Assembly (NCBI GenBank): GCA_013433145.1
Contig: CM024183.1
Span: 4,210,001 to 4,274,000 of the forward strand
From: Ascaris suum
Lineage: Eukaryota; Nematoda; Chromadorea; Rhabditida; Ascarididae
DNA: 64,000 bases
Reading direction: 5' to 3'
The notes beneath the pieces were generated by a model. The model ran no database searches and had not been told where the DNA came from. It saw only the letters and a program-made list of their open reading frames with translations. Numbering within the stretch: position 1 is the stretch's first letter; every line of letters begins with the position of its first letter. Positions 52,113-64,000 of the stretch are shown in pieces. The translations under genes were made by a program, and so were the position numbers.

Positions 52113-53042
52113 CTGCAATTGAATGAACCGACGATTGACCGCTTAAATGACATTCTGCAAGCGATCGGTTACAGGAAGTGAACATTGTTTGTTGGGAATT
52201 TAAGGGAGCGGTCGCCGAATTGAGTAGCGATAAAAAGTTTTGTTCTATTGTCGTTTCAGATAATAATGCAACTGCCCAACTCGGCGAATTGCATTGCAAA
52301 GAATTTCTTCGATAATATAGCAACTCTTCATTTATTTTTCCGATCTTTTATCCACAGAAGATCATCGACAAATATGGCATTGAAATGACATGGTGGTCCA
52401 TCCAAAAGTGCTTTTTCAACAATTTTTTTTGAAACCACTTTCTTGGGCAACGAAGGAAACTCGTTGTCTCACATTCAAAAGTGCTGTTTGTTTTTTATTG
52501 TTTTAAGAAACACAGTTTCCCGATGGTGAACGTCACACATACCGCGTCCATTATCATTACTTGCCGGAATGTCACCGAATTTGTTGGCCTCTCCATGCCT
52601 TATTTCTTATATCACACCTATCTTCGTCTACTTTGGAGCTGATCACACCGCAATCGATGTTCGATTGCCGCATCAACCCTTCTGCCAGTGATGCGGGGGA
52701 TTAATGACAACTGCTCTCGTTCATTAACCTGTTTGTTTGTTCGCTTATTTGTACAGTAAATTAGCGTTCAATTGATCGAAATCTAAACTGCGCATTTAAT
52801 GGGATTTCGCGTGGAATCTACTCATAGTTGGATTGATCAATTGGAAAATTTGCATAAATTCTAAAATGCCATTGGGATGGCTGTCGGCTTCTTTTCAGTA
52901 GTTTCAGCAGTCGCTTATCTGCAACACATTTAGATATGGAAGAGGGAAAGGGTATCTAGAAATATATATATATTAGAAAAAGGATATAAATAAGTCAGTC
53001 GTCGACTTCGACCCCATCCAATTTTGTTGGCTCTCAGTAGTA

Positions 53043-54236
53043 ATGGCGGCTGAAGCTTATCGAGCATTTCGTCAAGCACTCCTCCATCGTAATATTATCT
53101 TGCATAAAGGGAAATTGTCGTTCTTGTAGGTTCTCTAAAAGTAATGACAGCTTTTTTGGGTATTATCATCCATCATCCATTACAGAATCCATATACCTAA
53201 CTGAGGTGATTGCTCGAAAAGTATGACAGTTGAAACAAGCCCCCTTACTGCAGCTGATGTGTAGGATATGCCCCATAATCGCCTGTCTGATATCTTTTTC
53301 TTTCACTTTTGTTGAAAATTTATTCCCAGTGCGACCGACTGGGACTGGGATCAGACTCGAACCACGACCATAAGAACAGCGGCATAGAGGACCTTCGTTT
53401 TTCGTCGCAAATATAAAAAGTGTTGCAACAGCGGGCGAGCAGTATTGTGACAGGCAGCGGCGGCATAGAGGCACAGAGTGAAGCAGTTTATGGGGAGCCA
53501 CAACGGTCCCCAAACACGAGTCGAACCAAGGACTAAAGACATCCAAACGGACGGAAGCCCGACTTACATAGTCCCCGGATATCGCCCGGGGCGGCAAAAG
53601 GCCACCTAAATCGATCAGTGACGTTATGTGAAGAACAGTAAACGAGAACCTACTATAAGAGTAAATGTGATCACTGCAGTATTAGATTACAAATAGGTTG
53701 GCTATTCGATGCCATCCCAACAAATAGTGGGACGGGACTATTTCTTCTAGGTGAGTAGAGGCCATTTTGTTACGTGATGACGTAATATTGTTGTAGTTAC
53801 AGCATTACAGATGCCGGCTTATTGAACAAATTGTGCTCTTGTAATACCGCATTACGCTCATCAAAACCAAAAAGTGCACTTCGCTGTGGAATTTATCGTG
53901 TCGCGACACATCCGCCATTTCGTTACGTTGAACACTATCCTGCATACTCGCAGCAACAGATTGCAGGAAATACACTGCCAGTAGCGTCAGACCGCCTACG
54001 AGAGAGTGAGTGTAGAAGCGAAACGTGAGGGGATGGACACAGTGGGTGAACAAATGCAACAGAGCGGAAAGGATCATAGCCAACCTTATCAATCATTAAA
54101 TTCGAGGCAGGCCATCTCCTGGAGGGCGTGGAAGTCGGGATTTGACGCACTAGTTGCCGAAAACAGTGATGGGTGTGTTATGAGCATGACGAATATAAGA
54201 AACAGAGCTTGCAGCGTCTTATGCATCACCTCGTAA
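53043..54236 (+). CDS. Candidate three-exon gene of unknown function
   Basis: Exons: 53043-53088, 53811-54005 and 54154-54236 (TAA). The ATG follows an acceptor (TTGGCTCTCAG) by 5 bases. Donors are C|GTAATA and A|GTGAGT; acceptors are GCATTACAG and GACGCACTAG. The phases join to give about 106 residues. It starts MAAEAYRAFRQALLHH, a possible amphipathic targeting helix, and continues with LNKLCSCNTALRSSKP, then FRYVEHYPAYSQQQIAG. No family is recognised. The last acceptor is weak, so exon 3 is the least certain. Intron 1 contains a GC-richer block with GCGGCATAGAGG twice. An antisense frame over exon 2 is the alternative. Confidence 0.35.
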
Positions 54237-55573
54237 AGGTGGTCTGAGTGAGTGTGAACAGAGGCGGAAATAAAGTTTAGTGCAGACTTGTTGTTCTGTT
54301 TGGTCGTCAATGATCGGATCGTAACTTGAAGCTATTCACGATCTCTTTTACCGAGTGCTTTATGATGCATCGCAAATGCATTTTTTTTCTTGTCAGTTAT
54401 CCTTTATGCGCAACATTCGAAGACAGTTTATTGCTGTTTGAGTTATATGTAACTTTTTGTGCTTAATCGTAGGCTGTGTCCATTGCATTGCCTTGTTGCT
54501 TCGTTTTGTCATAATGGATTTTCTGCAGCAAGGTATTTTTGGCGAAATGACTCTATAAGACCTTCCCTTCCCCTTTCCCTCCCCCAATCTCGCTCTCACC
54601 TGGTTGTGCGCTAGGGTAGAGACTTGGTCTAATGTTCATATATTTTATGCACTCTTGAATTGACTTTGTTAGTTTGTTGTGTTGCCGGGAAGAAGGGGTT
54701 CTTTTTTCGGCTGCTAGGATCGATGGGGGAGCAAAATAAAGTCCGATCGCTAACGACAAGGGGTTGGACATCAGATTACAAGCTGAAAAGAGGCGATGTG
54801 GAGGTTATGCTCGTGACTTCAAGTTGCTGGTGAAGCGGTGAAACTAACCTGCTGCCATGTTTATGCACGGATGTTGTATGTAGCTTCAGTGTCACCGCCC
54901 GGTGCTTCTTCGATGTTTTATGCGTAAATGATAGTTATTTCATATAGCCTTTGCTTATTGAACATCAGTGAGGACCAGAAAGACTTCAGATTGCTCTCCG
55001 ATGACCGGTTTTATCCATGCTCTTAGGAAGACAGTTGCTTCGTAATTATTTCTGACATCAATTTTAGTGCTTAACATTCCGCTTGGAGCATTTATAGCAC
55101 ATTATTGTCAGAAACCTTGTAGAAAGTGGTCGAGAAGGCAGGGAAGATTTAATTTAATCAAAAACACAGGAGGATCGTCGTTTCTAAAGGCTGCGCCAAG
55201 TTAAATTAATGTTTGGGTTTTTTTCGAGATGATCCCATCGTATGCTAAGATGAAGTCTTCCGTCACCATCTCAGTTCTTACTGCGGAAAACAGCTGCTCG
55301 TCGGGTTTGCCTAAAAACAGATTAATCTTTCAAACCTAATCATATCTACTCGAGTCTTTCTTTAAGGGAGTGCCTATAGTAGACTCAATTGCATTAAATC
55401 TGAAAAGCAGAGGCATGCTGTGTGGTTGCAGTTCAGGGTATAGGCTATGCCGACGGTATTTCCACCTCATCTTTTATGAACGCAATTGTGCGTCGAACGC
55501 GAAGTGCTGTCTTCTCTAGGTGTTATTTAATAACATCATTTTGCTTGCAGAATATATCAGAAATATTCGAACT
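54237..55573. other. Spacer upstream of HIG1 copy 2
   Basis: No gene is supported. The sequence is moderately AT-rich, with pyrimidine-rich patches near 54560-54600. It ends at the acceptor TTTGCTTGCAG (55540-55550) before the proposed first exon of HIG1 copy 2. Confidence 0.4.
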
Positions 55574-58500
55574 ATGGGCCTCTTCAGGAAAGCATTCATG
55601 CAGGTTGCTCGTGCTCAGGAGGAGGTTCGTCTTATGCAGTTTTCATTTTTATATGCAGCGTTAAGTGGCGCCTCACAATGAAACCCGAGTGGGATAAAGA
55701 GCTTTTCATGTTTGTTCCAGGTTCGGGGGGAAGGAGGAGGACGAGACATACTTCTACTAAAATTTAATCGTGAGTACCATCTTGTTAATCGGTATTTCCG
55801 CGGACTGCCCCCCCTCCCCGCCACCAAATTTTTTTCATTTAAACGGAGATGAGAAAGATACTGCTTAAAATTTTACGCCATGCTGGGTTATCAGTACGAG
55901 CTCCTGAGCAGTACCTTTATTGATATCACTGGAGCCATTTAAAGTTCTAGAAGATGCTATTGCCGGCCAAAATAAATGCATCCTTAATTTTTTCGGCTGG
56001 AAACAGCAGTTCCCATGAAGCAAAACAAATTTTTTGCGTTCCTTGCTGTAGCCCGGCTTCCCTTTCTTCCCATTCAGCCACTGGTATGTAGCGCTTTTGG
56101 CCGATTAAAGCTTGAGCTGTTTTAAATTCCGGGCTGGGTGTGTTGCTTACTTGACATGGGTGACAGGGCAGAAAGCTGATTGTCATTTTGGAACACTTTG
56201 ATCTTTTTTATGATGCTTCCAATTTTGAGTTTTTATTCCATCAAGACCATGCATGATCTCCGCTTGTCTGTTTGACACTCTGCCGATCCGTCGCTTTCAC
56301 CACAACTCTCTATGGAGATGGAAGCGTGAATTTCGATTGATATGATTCCTAACTTTAAAGACCTCTGCTTGTTAAAATTTGAGGATTTTGGATTCGAAGC
56401 AACAATGCGTATGCAAATCTAACAGCTTTGATAGATTTGATTTGGAATGCATCACAACGGTCGAAATTACGTCTGAAAATTTTTGCACTCACAAGGTTTC
56501 ACTGGAGGTATCATACCTCAGTTTGCGCTATGGACAGCTTTGCTCTCTTTTCTTCTTCTTTGGAAATTCCCGTGGAGGTGAGTGTCCCTGTAGTTGCATG
56601 AGCAATGTTTGATGTATTCAGCTGCAGGGGGTAGACTCCAGCTCTGTTCTTAATGGCGATACGGGTCGAGCACAAGCGTTTATTTGAATGTTATGATCCG
56701 TAGACGCAATTTGTAAAGAAAAGGAAGTAGCTTGCGCTGGCTGATGCGAGAGGTCAGAAGGTATGAGGACAGTACCGTGGACAAGTGTACCCTCCGGGTA
56801 GCGAAGGTCGGATGCGCAGGATGCCATTCGAATCCCATTTTGCGATGTACTTCTTCAGTCCTCATAAGTGTATATTTTTCACTGTAAACAAGGATGCTTT
56901 TCGGTCGTGCTACTTCCGCATATTTTCACACCTTCGCGACAACACGTGCTCAGTCCGGAAGTTCAACTCTGGCCGGATACTGTTTCCCTGAGATTATATA
57001 TTCTTACCCGGATGGCCATTTTTGAATAATCCCGTCGGAGCTTGAATACCCAGGTTTTCCACATTCATGTGCACTTTTGCAGGGTTATTTCAAATAAGCG
57101 TTTTGGGATCGTTGTGTGGATGCGCGCATACTTCTGACGTCTATGTGTCTTTGTGGTGGTTTCTAGCGCCTAAGCATGTGCTACGGCAGACGGCAGTGGA
57201 AACCACAGTTACTAATGTGAAGCTTCAACTCCAGTTTGAGCTTCGCTTACTCAATAGAGCAACAGTTCGAGTTGTATTTAATCTGCGTTTTTCAAAGGAT
57301 GGAAAATTTCAGTTTGTGCAGAGTTCTTATTTATTGCGTTCACAATAATCCTGCGTGGTGAATGTCCTGCAAGTTTAATGTTAAAAGAGACTTTTTAAGG
57401 ATTGGAAGAGGGCACATCTGAAGGCTGAGAAATCGCTGAACGTCACCGAGAAATATGGAAATGTAAGGTGGTCTATCATTTTGTATTTTTATATTAGGAT
57501 GCCCTAGAGTGTTGTTCTGTTAAAGTCCATATTGGTCGAGAAATTTTATGGTTATTTTGAACGTTTGACCTACAGAGGGAGAGGTTAGGGAGAGAAGATG
57601 GTGCAGTGACACCGGAAACACGAAGAGGGTTGGTTTGATCTCAGTTGGGACTTGGGTACTGTTGCGTTATGCGCCTCGTGGAGGAAATATAATTACTGTT
57701 TAATGCATCCATGCGTACTTTATTGTATTGCTGTTTTATTTACAGATACCGGCAATTCCTGCCGATATAGGTTATCAAAGTGGAAAAACGACAGGAGGTG
57801 CAAAGAGGGGTGGCGTTATGCAACACGCGATGAACAATCCTGGAGTTATTCTCGGCATGGGTTTGACCGCTCTCGCACTTCTGGGCATGATGAGGTCGTC
57901 ATTCGTTGGTGATAAGCTCGGTGCTCAAAAATATATGCGGTTAGTCGAAGCTTATCTTCTGCCTTTCAATTTTTATTTCAAAGTAATTTAAGCTAGGTGG
58001 CTGCGTACGTAGTGCAGTGAGCGTTGCATCACGTGCGACAAGTCCGAATTTATGCGGCAAGGGCTTATGTAAAGCAGACTGATCTTGCGGCGGTGGGAGG
58101 AGGAGGGGGCGGGATGTTGAGGAGAAGGATGTGAGAGGAGAATGAAGATGCAGTAGCATGCACGCATCATATTCCTCTCAGGAGCTATTAATGTTCTTTG
58201 TTGTTTGCCCTTGCACTTGCTTTACTTGTTGGTTTTCGTTTTTCAACAGCAATCGGACATCTAATTGGAAATAACGTTTGCTTTTAAACGGCGCCAAACA
58301 AAACGCACACTGTTCATCTCTAAAGTACTTCAACACACCCCTGACTGATAGTACCCTCACGAACAAGCTCGTTGCATGGAGGCTGCAGAGTGCTTTTAAT
58401 GAAATGGACTCAATGCCCATCATGCTGATTTTGGCACGATTTTTTGGTGAGTGAATGAATTGATGAATAAATGACGGGGGCATAATTGATGTTAGTAACT

Positions 58501-59450
58501 CCCAGCTCCTCCACTGTTAAGAAACTAAGCATTTATTGGAACTCTGAGAGTTAATAATTTTTAGTATTTATAATAACCAATGCGGTCGAAAAAATGGCGG
58601 AGGATTGTTTTGGTCTTCTTGGCCGCAATACGATGACAGTCCATTTATTGTGATACTTCGTTGATTTAAGCGAGTTTTCCACATAGAGCTGTGGAATCGG
58701 TTTGCCATTCAGCACGTTCTTCATTCATGCGGTGGTGATAATGACTCTTGGTGAAATTATTGAAACAAAGAATGTCGGTGTATTGTCCCTTCTAGTTTTG
58801 AGGTGTGATCTCGAATTCACTGTGTACTGTGTACTTTTTCTCTGCATAATTTTTCACTACAGCTTGCGGCTCGCGTATCTAAGAATATCATTATTATAAT
58901 GGAGATTGAACATGAAGGGGGTCTTATTTGAGGTGGGGTCGATAGTCTATTTCAGCAGAAAGGTATACCCCTCCATATGCTCGAACGGATTTCTTTATTT
59001 CTTAAAGTATAATATGATAGATGCCTTCATAAAAAGGCATGATTTTTATGGATTCTTTCAAGTCCAATTCCCATTTTGAATGTCCGCAAATCCAGCATAT
59101 TTAAGTTGGCACTCTGTAATGTACACTTACTTTTTCATGTTTGCTGATGAAATTTTCCACATTCACTTTCCCATTAAAATTTGCTGAGTTAAGTATTTTT
59201 ATTTGCATCAGGTTGTTCGGGTTCTTTCCGAAGCATAGAGATCGAAGCCTCACATAAAATGATGGAGAGTGTCGCCGCTGTTGTATTGGACTCGTCGATC
59301 AACACCCCAAAACGTGGCGTGCACAACAGTTGAAGTTTAAACAGTGCTTATTTCTGCAGATACCGTATCATCGCTCAATTTTTCACCGTGACGGCGCTTG
59401 TGGCTGGAGTGACGATATTCGGGGCCACCTACAGTAGAAAAGACGACTAA
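55574..59450 (+). CDS. HIG1-domain mitochondrial inner-membrane protein, copy 2
   Basis: Exons: 55574-55624 (first exon, less certain), 57400-57462, 57746-57939 and 59360-59450 (TAA). All phases join, giving 132 residues. The first exon follows an acceptor (TTGCTTGCAG) and reads MGLFRKAFMQVARAQEE; an alternative first exon in the same phase is 56530-56577 with a strong donor (GAG|GTGAGT). Exon 2 is 21 codons (DWKRAHLKAEKSLNVTEKYG plus N), the same length as in copy 1, both ending EKY plus two residues. The core is PAIPADIGYQSGKTT, helix 1 NPGVILGMGLTALALLG, QKYMRYRIIAQ (Q-x3-R-x-R-x3-Q, HIGD2/Rcf1 class) and helix 2 FFTVTALVAGVTIFG. The third exon is 194 bases in both copies. By eye the HIG1 region is about two-thirds identical to copy 1. 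Confidence 0.85.
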
Positions 59451-61132
59451 GACATTCACCAGGAAGGTGCATTTCTGCGATATGCCAGGATATTAACCGT
59501 CTTATTTGTGAGCTGTTGTTGATCGTACCTCCAGTGTACTCTTTTTCTATGTTCGGATATTTCATTTTATTGTAAAGCGGTGTATTTGTTGGGCTCGGAT
59601 GATTCGTATTTTTTGGTGGCAAGTATGGGAATCTTAAAATGAGCATCTGATCATATATGATTTTGCTAAATTCGATGTGTTTGTTTTGCTCATGAAGGGG
59701 AACGGCTGCGATGGAACTCGCATGGCGCTTCCATGTCTCTCAGACAATAGACAAGTGGAACAGTTCAGAAAGTTTGGGAATTTATTATGGTTTGACCAAC
59801 CTATTTTGATTATCAAATTTCTTACGTTATTATTAGTTTTATGCGAAGAGATTTGTCTAGAATGTGCGCAACTATGATTCTATATCAATGTAAATTTTTA
59901 TATAGTAATAGGCTGTGGTTCTTTTCTTGTGGTACTTTCGGCATAGGTTGATGTTATGAAGGGAACCGGAAGTGGGTCAGTTTGCCGTTAGATGGCTAAA
60001 CATTCGAGAATGAACGAACATTGTGGAGGCTGTTTTGACGACCATCTTCTTGTTTGTTTGTGTGTGTAGTGTCCCTTCTTTTCTGAACCTATCGAGCATG
60101 TTTTTGAAAGGAATAGTGTGAAGAAAGCCTTTCTATTGTTTTATATTGCCGTGTTTATTTTCTTTTCGAGTCTTTTAGGGTCACTATGTGTTATAACATT
60201 CATAGCTATTTCGCTGATGATCACTCATTTGTGGTGCCTCTGTTTATATGTGAAATAGAAATCTCTGTGCTGGTCATTTGCGCCTCCCAACGATACCCCA
60301 ATTTTGTCCCATCTTGGTCAGTTGCGCTACCTCCTTGTCTTAGATGCTATTATTTGCGCATTTCTGTTTCTTTTGCTCGCTGCTTATAGTGAGCCATTTT
60401 ATACTGTTTATACTTCAATGCAGACGCCGTATTATGCAATAAAGAAGTCAGTAGATAATTGAAAAATACTGGTGTCTTCCGTTGTCATCGGTTTACGACC
60501 GAGCACCTTGATAATTTACCTGCAGAGTATCTCGGCCGGACGCAATAAAAGTGGACATTAATAAAAGTTTGGGCTGGTTGATGAGAGAAACAATCATGAT
60601 GGATTGCCTATCGGTCATGCCTCATTTCTGCTTAGTAGGGTGGGATAGCTTAGTACTGATTTCTTAGTTCCTCAGTTGAGTACTTATTGTTGTCATCGTT
60701 ACAGAATGAGGTCTGGTTTCTCGAAGAAGCTTGAAGTTTGCTGTTCCATTTGAACTAATTTTTTATATTTAGTTCGAGAAAATTGCGGTGGTCTCGAAGT
60801 GGGGGCAGTTTTTCCTTCGCAGTTAAACTGAATTGGGGTCGGAAACAGAAAAGGACGTAGATCTCATGAATTGTAATTCTATAGATGTGATGAGGTCCCA
60901 GAATGTCTCATCTCTCGATGTTCAGGTGAAATTCGACCGCACTTTTGGGAACGAGATTTGAAGGAGCTTAGAAGGGACAATAAGTTGCACTTCGAATGAA
61001 GTCTGCAGAAGTTCGTGTGTACTGCGCGGTTAATCCTGACAGGAGCAGACATTTGAGTATTCACCTAGCGACCTTCACATTAATCTCTTGAAGGAACACA
61101 AAGCCTTTTGCATTTTCAGCGCGCTCTTCAGA
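59451..61132. other. Spacer between HIG1 copy 2 and rpb-4
   Basis: The 3' UTR of HIG1 copy 2 and the upstream region of rpb-4 are the only assignments. No other coding exon is supported. An acceptor, GCATTTTCAG, ends at 61119, 13 bases before the rpb-4 ATG, consistent with spliced-leader addition. Confidence 0.5.
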
Positions 61133-63991
61133 ATGCCAGCCAACCAGCCGGAGGATCCTGTGGAGGAGGATGCCACCGAACTTCGATTCCCAAAAGGTAT
61201 TTTGATCAGTGGTCTTATCAAGTGAGTTCAGAAAGTGGGTCGCTGTGTATTGGCGTGTATAAGAGGAATGAATTTCTGGGATGTCAGCTCTACTACCTGC
61301 AACTTTCGTCCTCATTTGCGATTAGGGTGCTCTTTACGTTTATTTCCGAAGTTTCTTCCTAGAAATTTCTGTTCTGTTTCTCAGAGTTTCTTTCATGCGT
61401 TCTTGTATGTCCTCTATTGTGTTATTGCATCATATTGGGCGAAATTCCATCACAACCGGTCTTAAGTTTGTCTTCGACTACGTCAGTGCTGGTGAGGTAT
61501 TTTTAGCGAAGAGTTTGAGAGATTTCTCGAAAGAGAACTCGTTTCCCTTCCATTTTCCCAGAAAGTGAAGGGATAGAGAATCCTCCTACCTTGAATAAGA
61601 AGGCTTATTCGAATGCAAACGCTTCGCATGAGATGCCCTCATCTCTCAGCATTCGTCGCATCGCAGTCGTGCCTTTAACCTGCAAAACTTTTGATGAATA
61701 GTTTTTAGGCCGAGAAAGCAAGGTTCTTTTATGGATCTGTTCCCGACGTCTGCCGAGGCTTTCCATCCGGTTGTAGTTACTTGAGCTCCCCTCCCTGGTT
61801 TACGCTGTCTGAAGCTGTCTGAAGTCGGAGGCCATGCTTCGGGAACGAGGATGAGAGGGTGCCGAAAACGACTGTGCTACTTCTACTTCGCAAGAGCATT
61901 TATTCCCTTTTCGCCGTCCAAGACCCTGTTAGAAGTAAATATGACTCCTTATTTTCCATTGAGAATTGGTTTTTTTGATCCTGAGGTCTTGTGTGGGTGG
62001 AAGACGGGAAAGAATGAAATCTAAGCTTCTTGGTTGTTGATGGAAAAAGTGTTGCAGAATTCGAGCAGGCGGACACTTTGCTCACCTCGGAGGTCTATCT
62101 TCTTCTGGATCATCGAAGGCAGCAAAGCGAACAGAAGGTAATTGACGCGATTTGATTTCGGGTAGGGTTAGGATGAGGGGCAGCATCCATAGAAGTTATA
62201 TTGGTCGCCGTGTTTCTGATCGTTTCTTATGAAGGCATCTACCGTCAGCATGCGTTGAGCGTAGCGAGATTTAAAACTGAGGGATTCCTATTGATGTGAT
62301 TTCATTCACTTCTTTCTCCCGTATGTTACTTGTAATTGTCGCCATTGTCTACTGATGCTGCTCGCTGGCTGTCCCACTTTCCTAACAACTGATTCAGCCT
62401 GGAAAACGACAGAGCTCATAATTATCCCCTGATCTTTGATCATGAACTCCCAGCTGTTGACGGTGAAGCCTCGAATATTTTCTTTAAATATTCAGTCATG
62501 TGAGCAAGAGTAATATATGAGTACCACTACATTGTAGCATTCTGCTGTGATTTCGTTAAAAATCTCCCTAATAGTATTGGGCATATGGACCTCCGACTTC
62601 TACCCTGAGTCAACAGTCATTTTCTTTTCTCGTCTCTAATTGGCCGAAAGCTTTTGTTATTTCTAGCTCCCCGGCATTATGATCCTCTTCTCCACATTCA
62701 TGTTGGCCGTACTCACCAAATTCCACTTTCGCTTCGGGTTATTAACCTGACGTCGGCGTAGTTCCACCCACTCCTGAGTTTTTTCATCCTTATGTCCTGA
62801 AATTGTTGATGTGTCGTCTGGGTTTTAAAAATATGAAAGGGAAATGGAACCGTGATAAAAGTGACAGTTACTTGTAAAGTTGAATAAAGTTGTTGTTCAT
62901 TTCAGGAAGAAATCGATGAAATGAGTGAAGTGTTTGTTAAAACGCTTAACTATACGAGGCGCATGGCACGATTCAAGAACCGTGAAACGATCAGGGCTGT
63001 TCGAACGTATGCATTTTGCTTTCTCATGAGATGACTGTGTGGTCTTGGATTCCAGTGAAGTTTGTCTGTTGAAGAACCAATTAAATTCATTGACCAACTC
63101 CACTCATGGGTGACATTCCTTTGAATATTGAAAAGGAGAAAGGGAGGGGACGGTAGGCTTTCAATCGTTGTGGAGTCCGAAAGGAGTTTTGGCAAGAGAT
63201 GAGACGGCAACTTTTCGCAGAGGCGTTGATTTTCGATGTTCGCTGCGAAGAACTGCTTTTGACGAAAAACGTCAAACTGGGACAGATATGTCTGTGGTCT
63301 TTTACATTCCCTTTGCATCTGCAAGGCGCCTTTTGGCATCATAACATTTGCGGATGTGGCTCTCTTCCCGCCGATTGTGCTAACGCAAGAGCCACAAGTC
63401 GCGACATTCCGTTTTCGAGAAAAGCTCTCGAATTAAAACATTGCTGGAATTTGTGTTCATTTTCCGATCACATTCCACAACCGGTCGGATCATAAAAAAC
63501 CTCAAATGAAAGGTTTATGCGGGCGGTCGTGTGAGTGTTAAAGCGAATTCATCATTGAGCATGCGGTCATCACGTGTTGGCAGCTCGTCGAAATGGTTGC
63601 TTCGCTGAACGCGATTGGAACATGTTGCGCCATCGCTGGCACGCTATTTCATTTGTCTGAGTTAGGCAATGAGCTTATGAAACGCTAAGAGTCCATATAT
63701 CTTCAAATAAAACTGCAGAATCGTGAAGTCCCAGGAAACGAGGACTGTTTCATTAAAAGGGGAGAGAGAGGCGGAATAAGTTTTGGGGTTGCGGTCGTTT
63801 TTTTACGAGGATTTGGCTACCTCTTTGCATGCTTGTTTGCTGAATAAATGGCTTAAATTGCTGAATAAAAAAGGCTGAGTGCTGTTTTTTTTAAGTCTGT
63901 TGGCCACCAAACCACTGCACAAATTCGAGGTGGCGCAGGTGGCGAATTTGTGTCCCGAAACCGCCGAGGAAGCAAAGGCGCTCATCCCAAG
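61133..63991 (+). CDS. rpb-4: RNA polymerase II subunit RPB4, partial at the right edge
   Basis: Exons: 61133-61196, 62058-62137, 62906-63006 and 63896-63991; the last ends at a donor (CCAAG|GTTTGT) and the gene continues outside. All junctions are in phase. The protein starts [20 protein letters not shown] and then [20 protein letters not shown], against [20 protein letters not shown] in human POLR2D. It continues [22 protein letters not shown], then [20 protein letters not shown] and ALIP. RPB4 pairs with RPB7 as the stalk of RNA polymerase II in the nucleus, acting in initiation and in mRNA export and decay. About 112 residues are present; only the C-terminal part after ALIP is missing. 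The last acceptor (TTTTTTAAG) is less usual but keeps frame and similarity. Confidence 0.93.
63007..63895. other. Last intron of rpb-4 visible in the window
   Basis: An 889-base intron with no other supported feature. Minus-strand frames here lack family similarity and are probably chance. Confidence 0.6.
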
Positions 63992-64000
63992 GTTTGTTTG

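Larger units (their letters stand above)
48108..53042. other. Spacer between FAM162 copy 2 and the next candidate gene
   Basis: It begins with the FAM162 3' UTR (TATTGCAACA at 48137-48146). It holds a 19-base T run at 48365-48383, the G run at 48993-49012, a GC-richer block at about 51060-51290 that may be an old repeat, and a minus-strand exon-like frame at 51867-52112. No intact gene is supported. Confidence 0.4.

Noticed and set aside
53935..54310. Antisense minus-strand frames with hydrophobic segments over the candidate three-exon gene
   Set aside because: The plus-strand exons have better donors and acceptors and join in phase from an ATG, so the antisense frames are more likely shadows.
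59021..59041. ATGCCTT / AAGGCAT hairpin
   Set aside because: A 7-bp stem is too short to support a miRNA precursor or a terminator.

Overview
The window looks like nuclear DNA of a parasitic nematode, probably a clade V strongylid such as a hookworm. The evidence is AT-rich sequence, introns of about 0.25-2 kb with TTTCAG/TTGCAG acceptors, acceptor-like sites just upstream of several start codons (the pattern of spliced-leader addition), animal-type mitochondrial genes, and a decayed RTE-type retroelement like those common in hookworms. No tRNA, rRNA, CRISPR or prokaryotic feature was seen. All gene models were built by eye: exons were joined only where splice sites, reading phase and family similarity agreed.

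Layout. Positions 1-2048 (+): the end of a gene entering from the left, with a (TA)n tract, only partly resolved. Positions 12073-2161 (-): an 11-exon gene for a trimethyllysine/gamma-butyrobetaine dioxygenase (TMLHE type, gbh-2-like), complete at 437 residues. Positions 12.1-25.6 kb: mostly non-coding, with isolated exon-like pieces. Positions 25622-29172 (+): a 4-exon FAM162 (DUF1075) mitochondrial membrane protein. Positions 30.7-32.27 kb (+): a HIG1-domain protein. Positions 32.3-45.6 kb: an insertion-rich spacer with a dead RTE element, a long (AT)n tract, another decayed reading frame and a possible MITE. Positions 45656-48107 (+): a second FAM162 gene. Positions 53043-54236 (+): a possible small three-exon gene of unknown type. 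Positions 55574-59450 (+): a second HIG1 gene. Positions 61133-63991 (+): rpb-4, the RNA polymerase II subunit RPB4, cut by the right edge.

Main result. A two-gene cassette (FAM162 then HIG1, same strand and order) occurs twice. Intron phases agree at every coding junction compared, and some exon lengths are identical. The repeats and insertions between the copies have stretched the second cassette. Both families are mitochondrial and in vertebrates are known as hypoxia-responsive. Beside them is an O2- and 2-oxoglutarate-dependent dioxygenase of carnitine synthesis, so three neighbouring families link mitochondria and oxygen. Shared regulation is an inference only. The dioxygenase keeps its iron and catalytic motifs but has lost the cysteines and histidine of the N-terminal zinc site found in human relatives.
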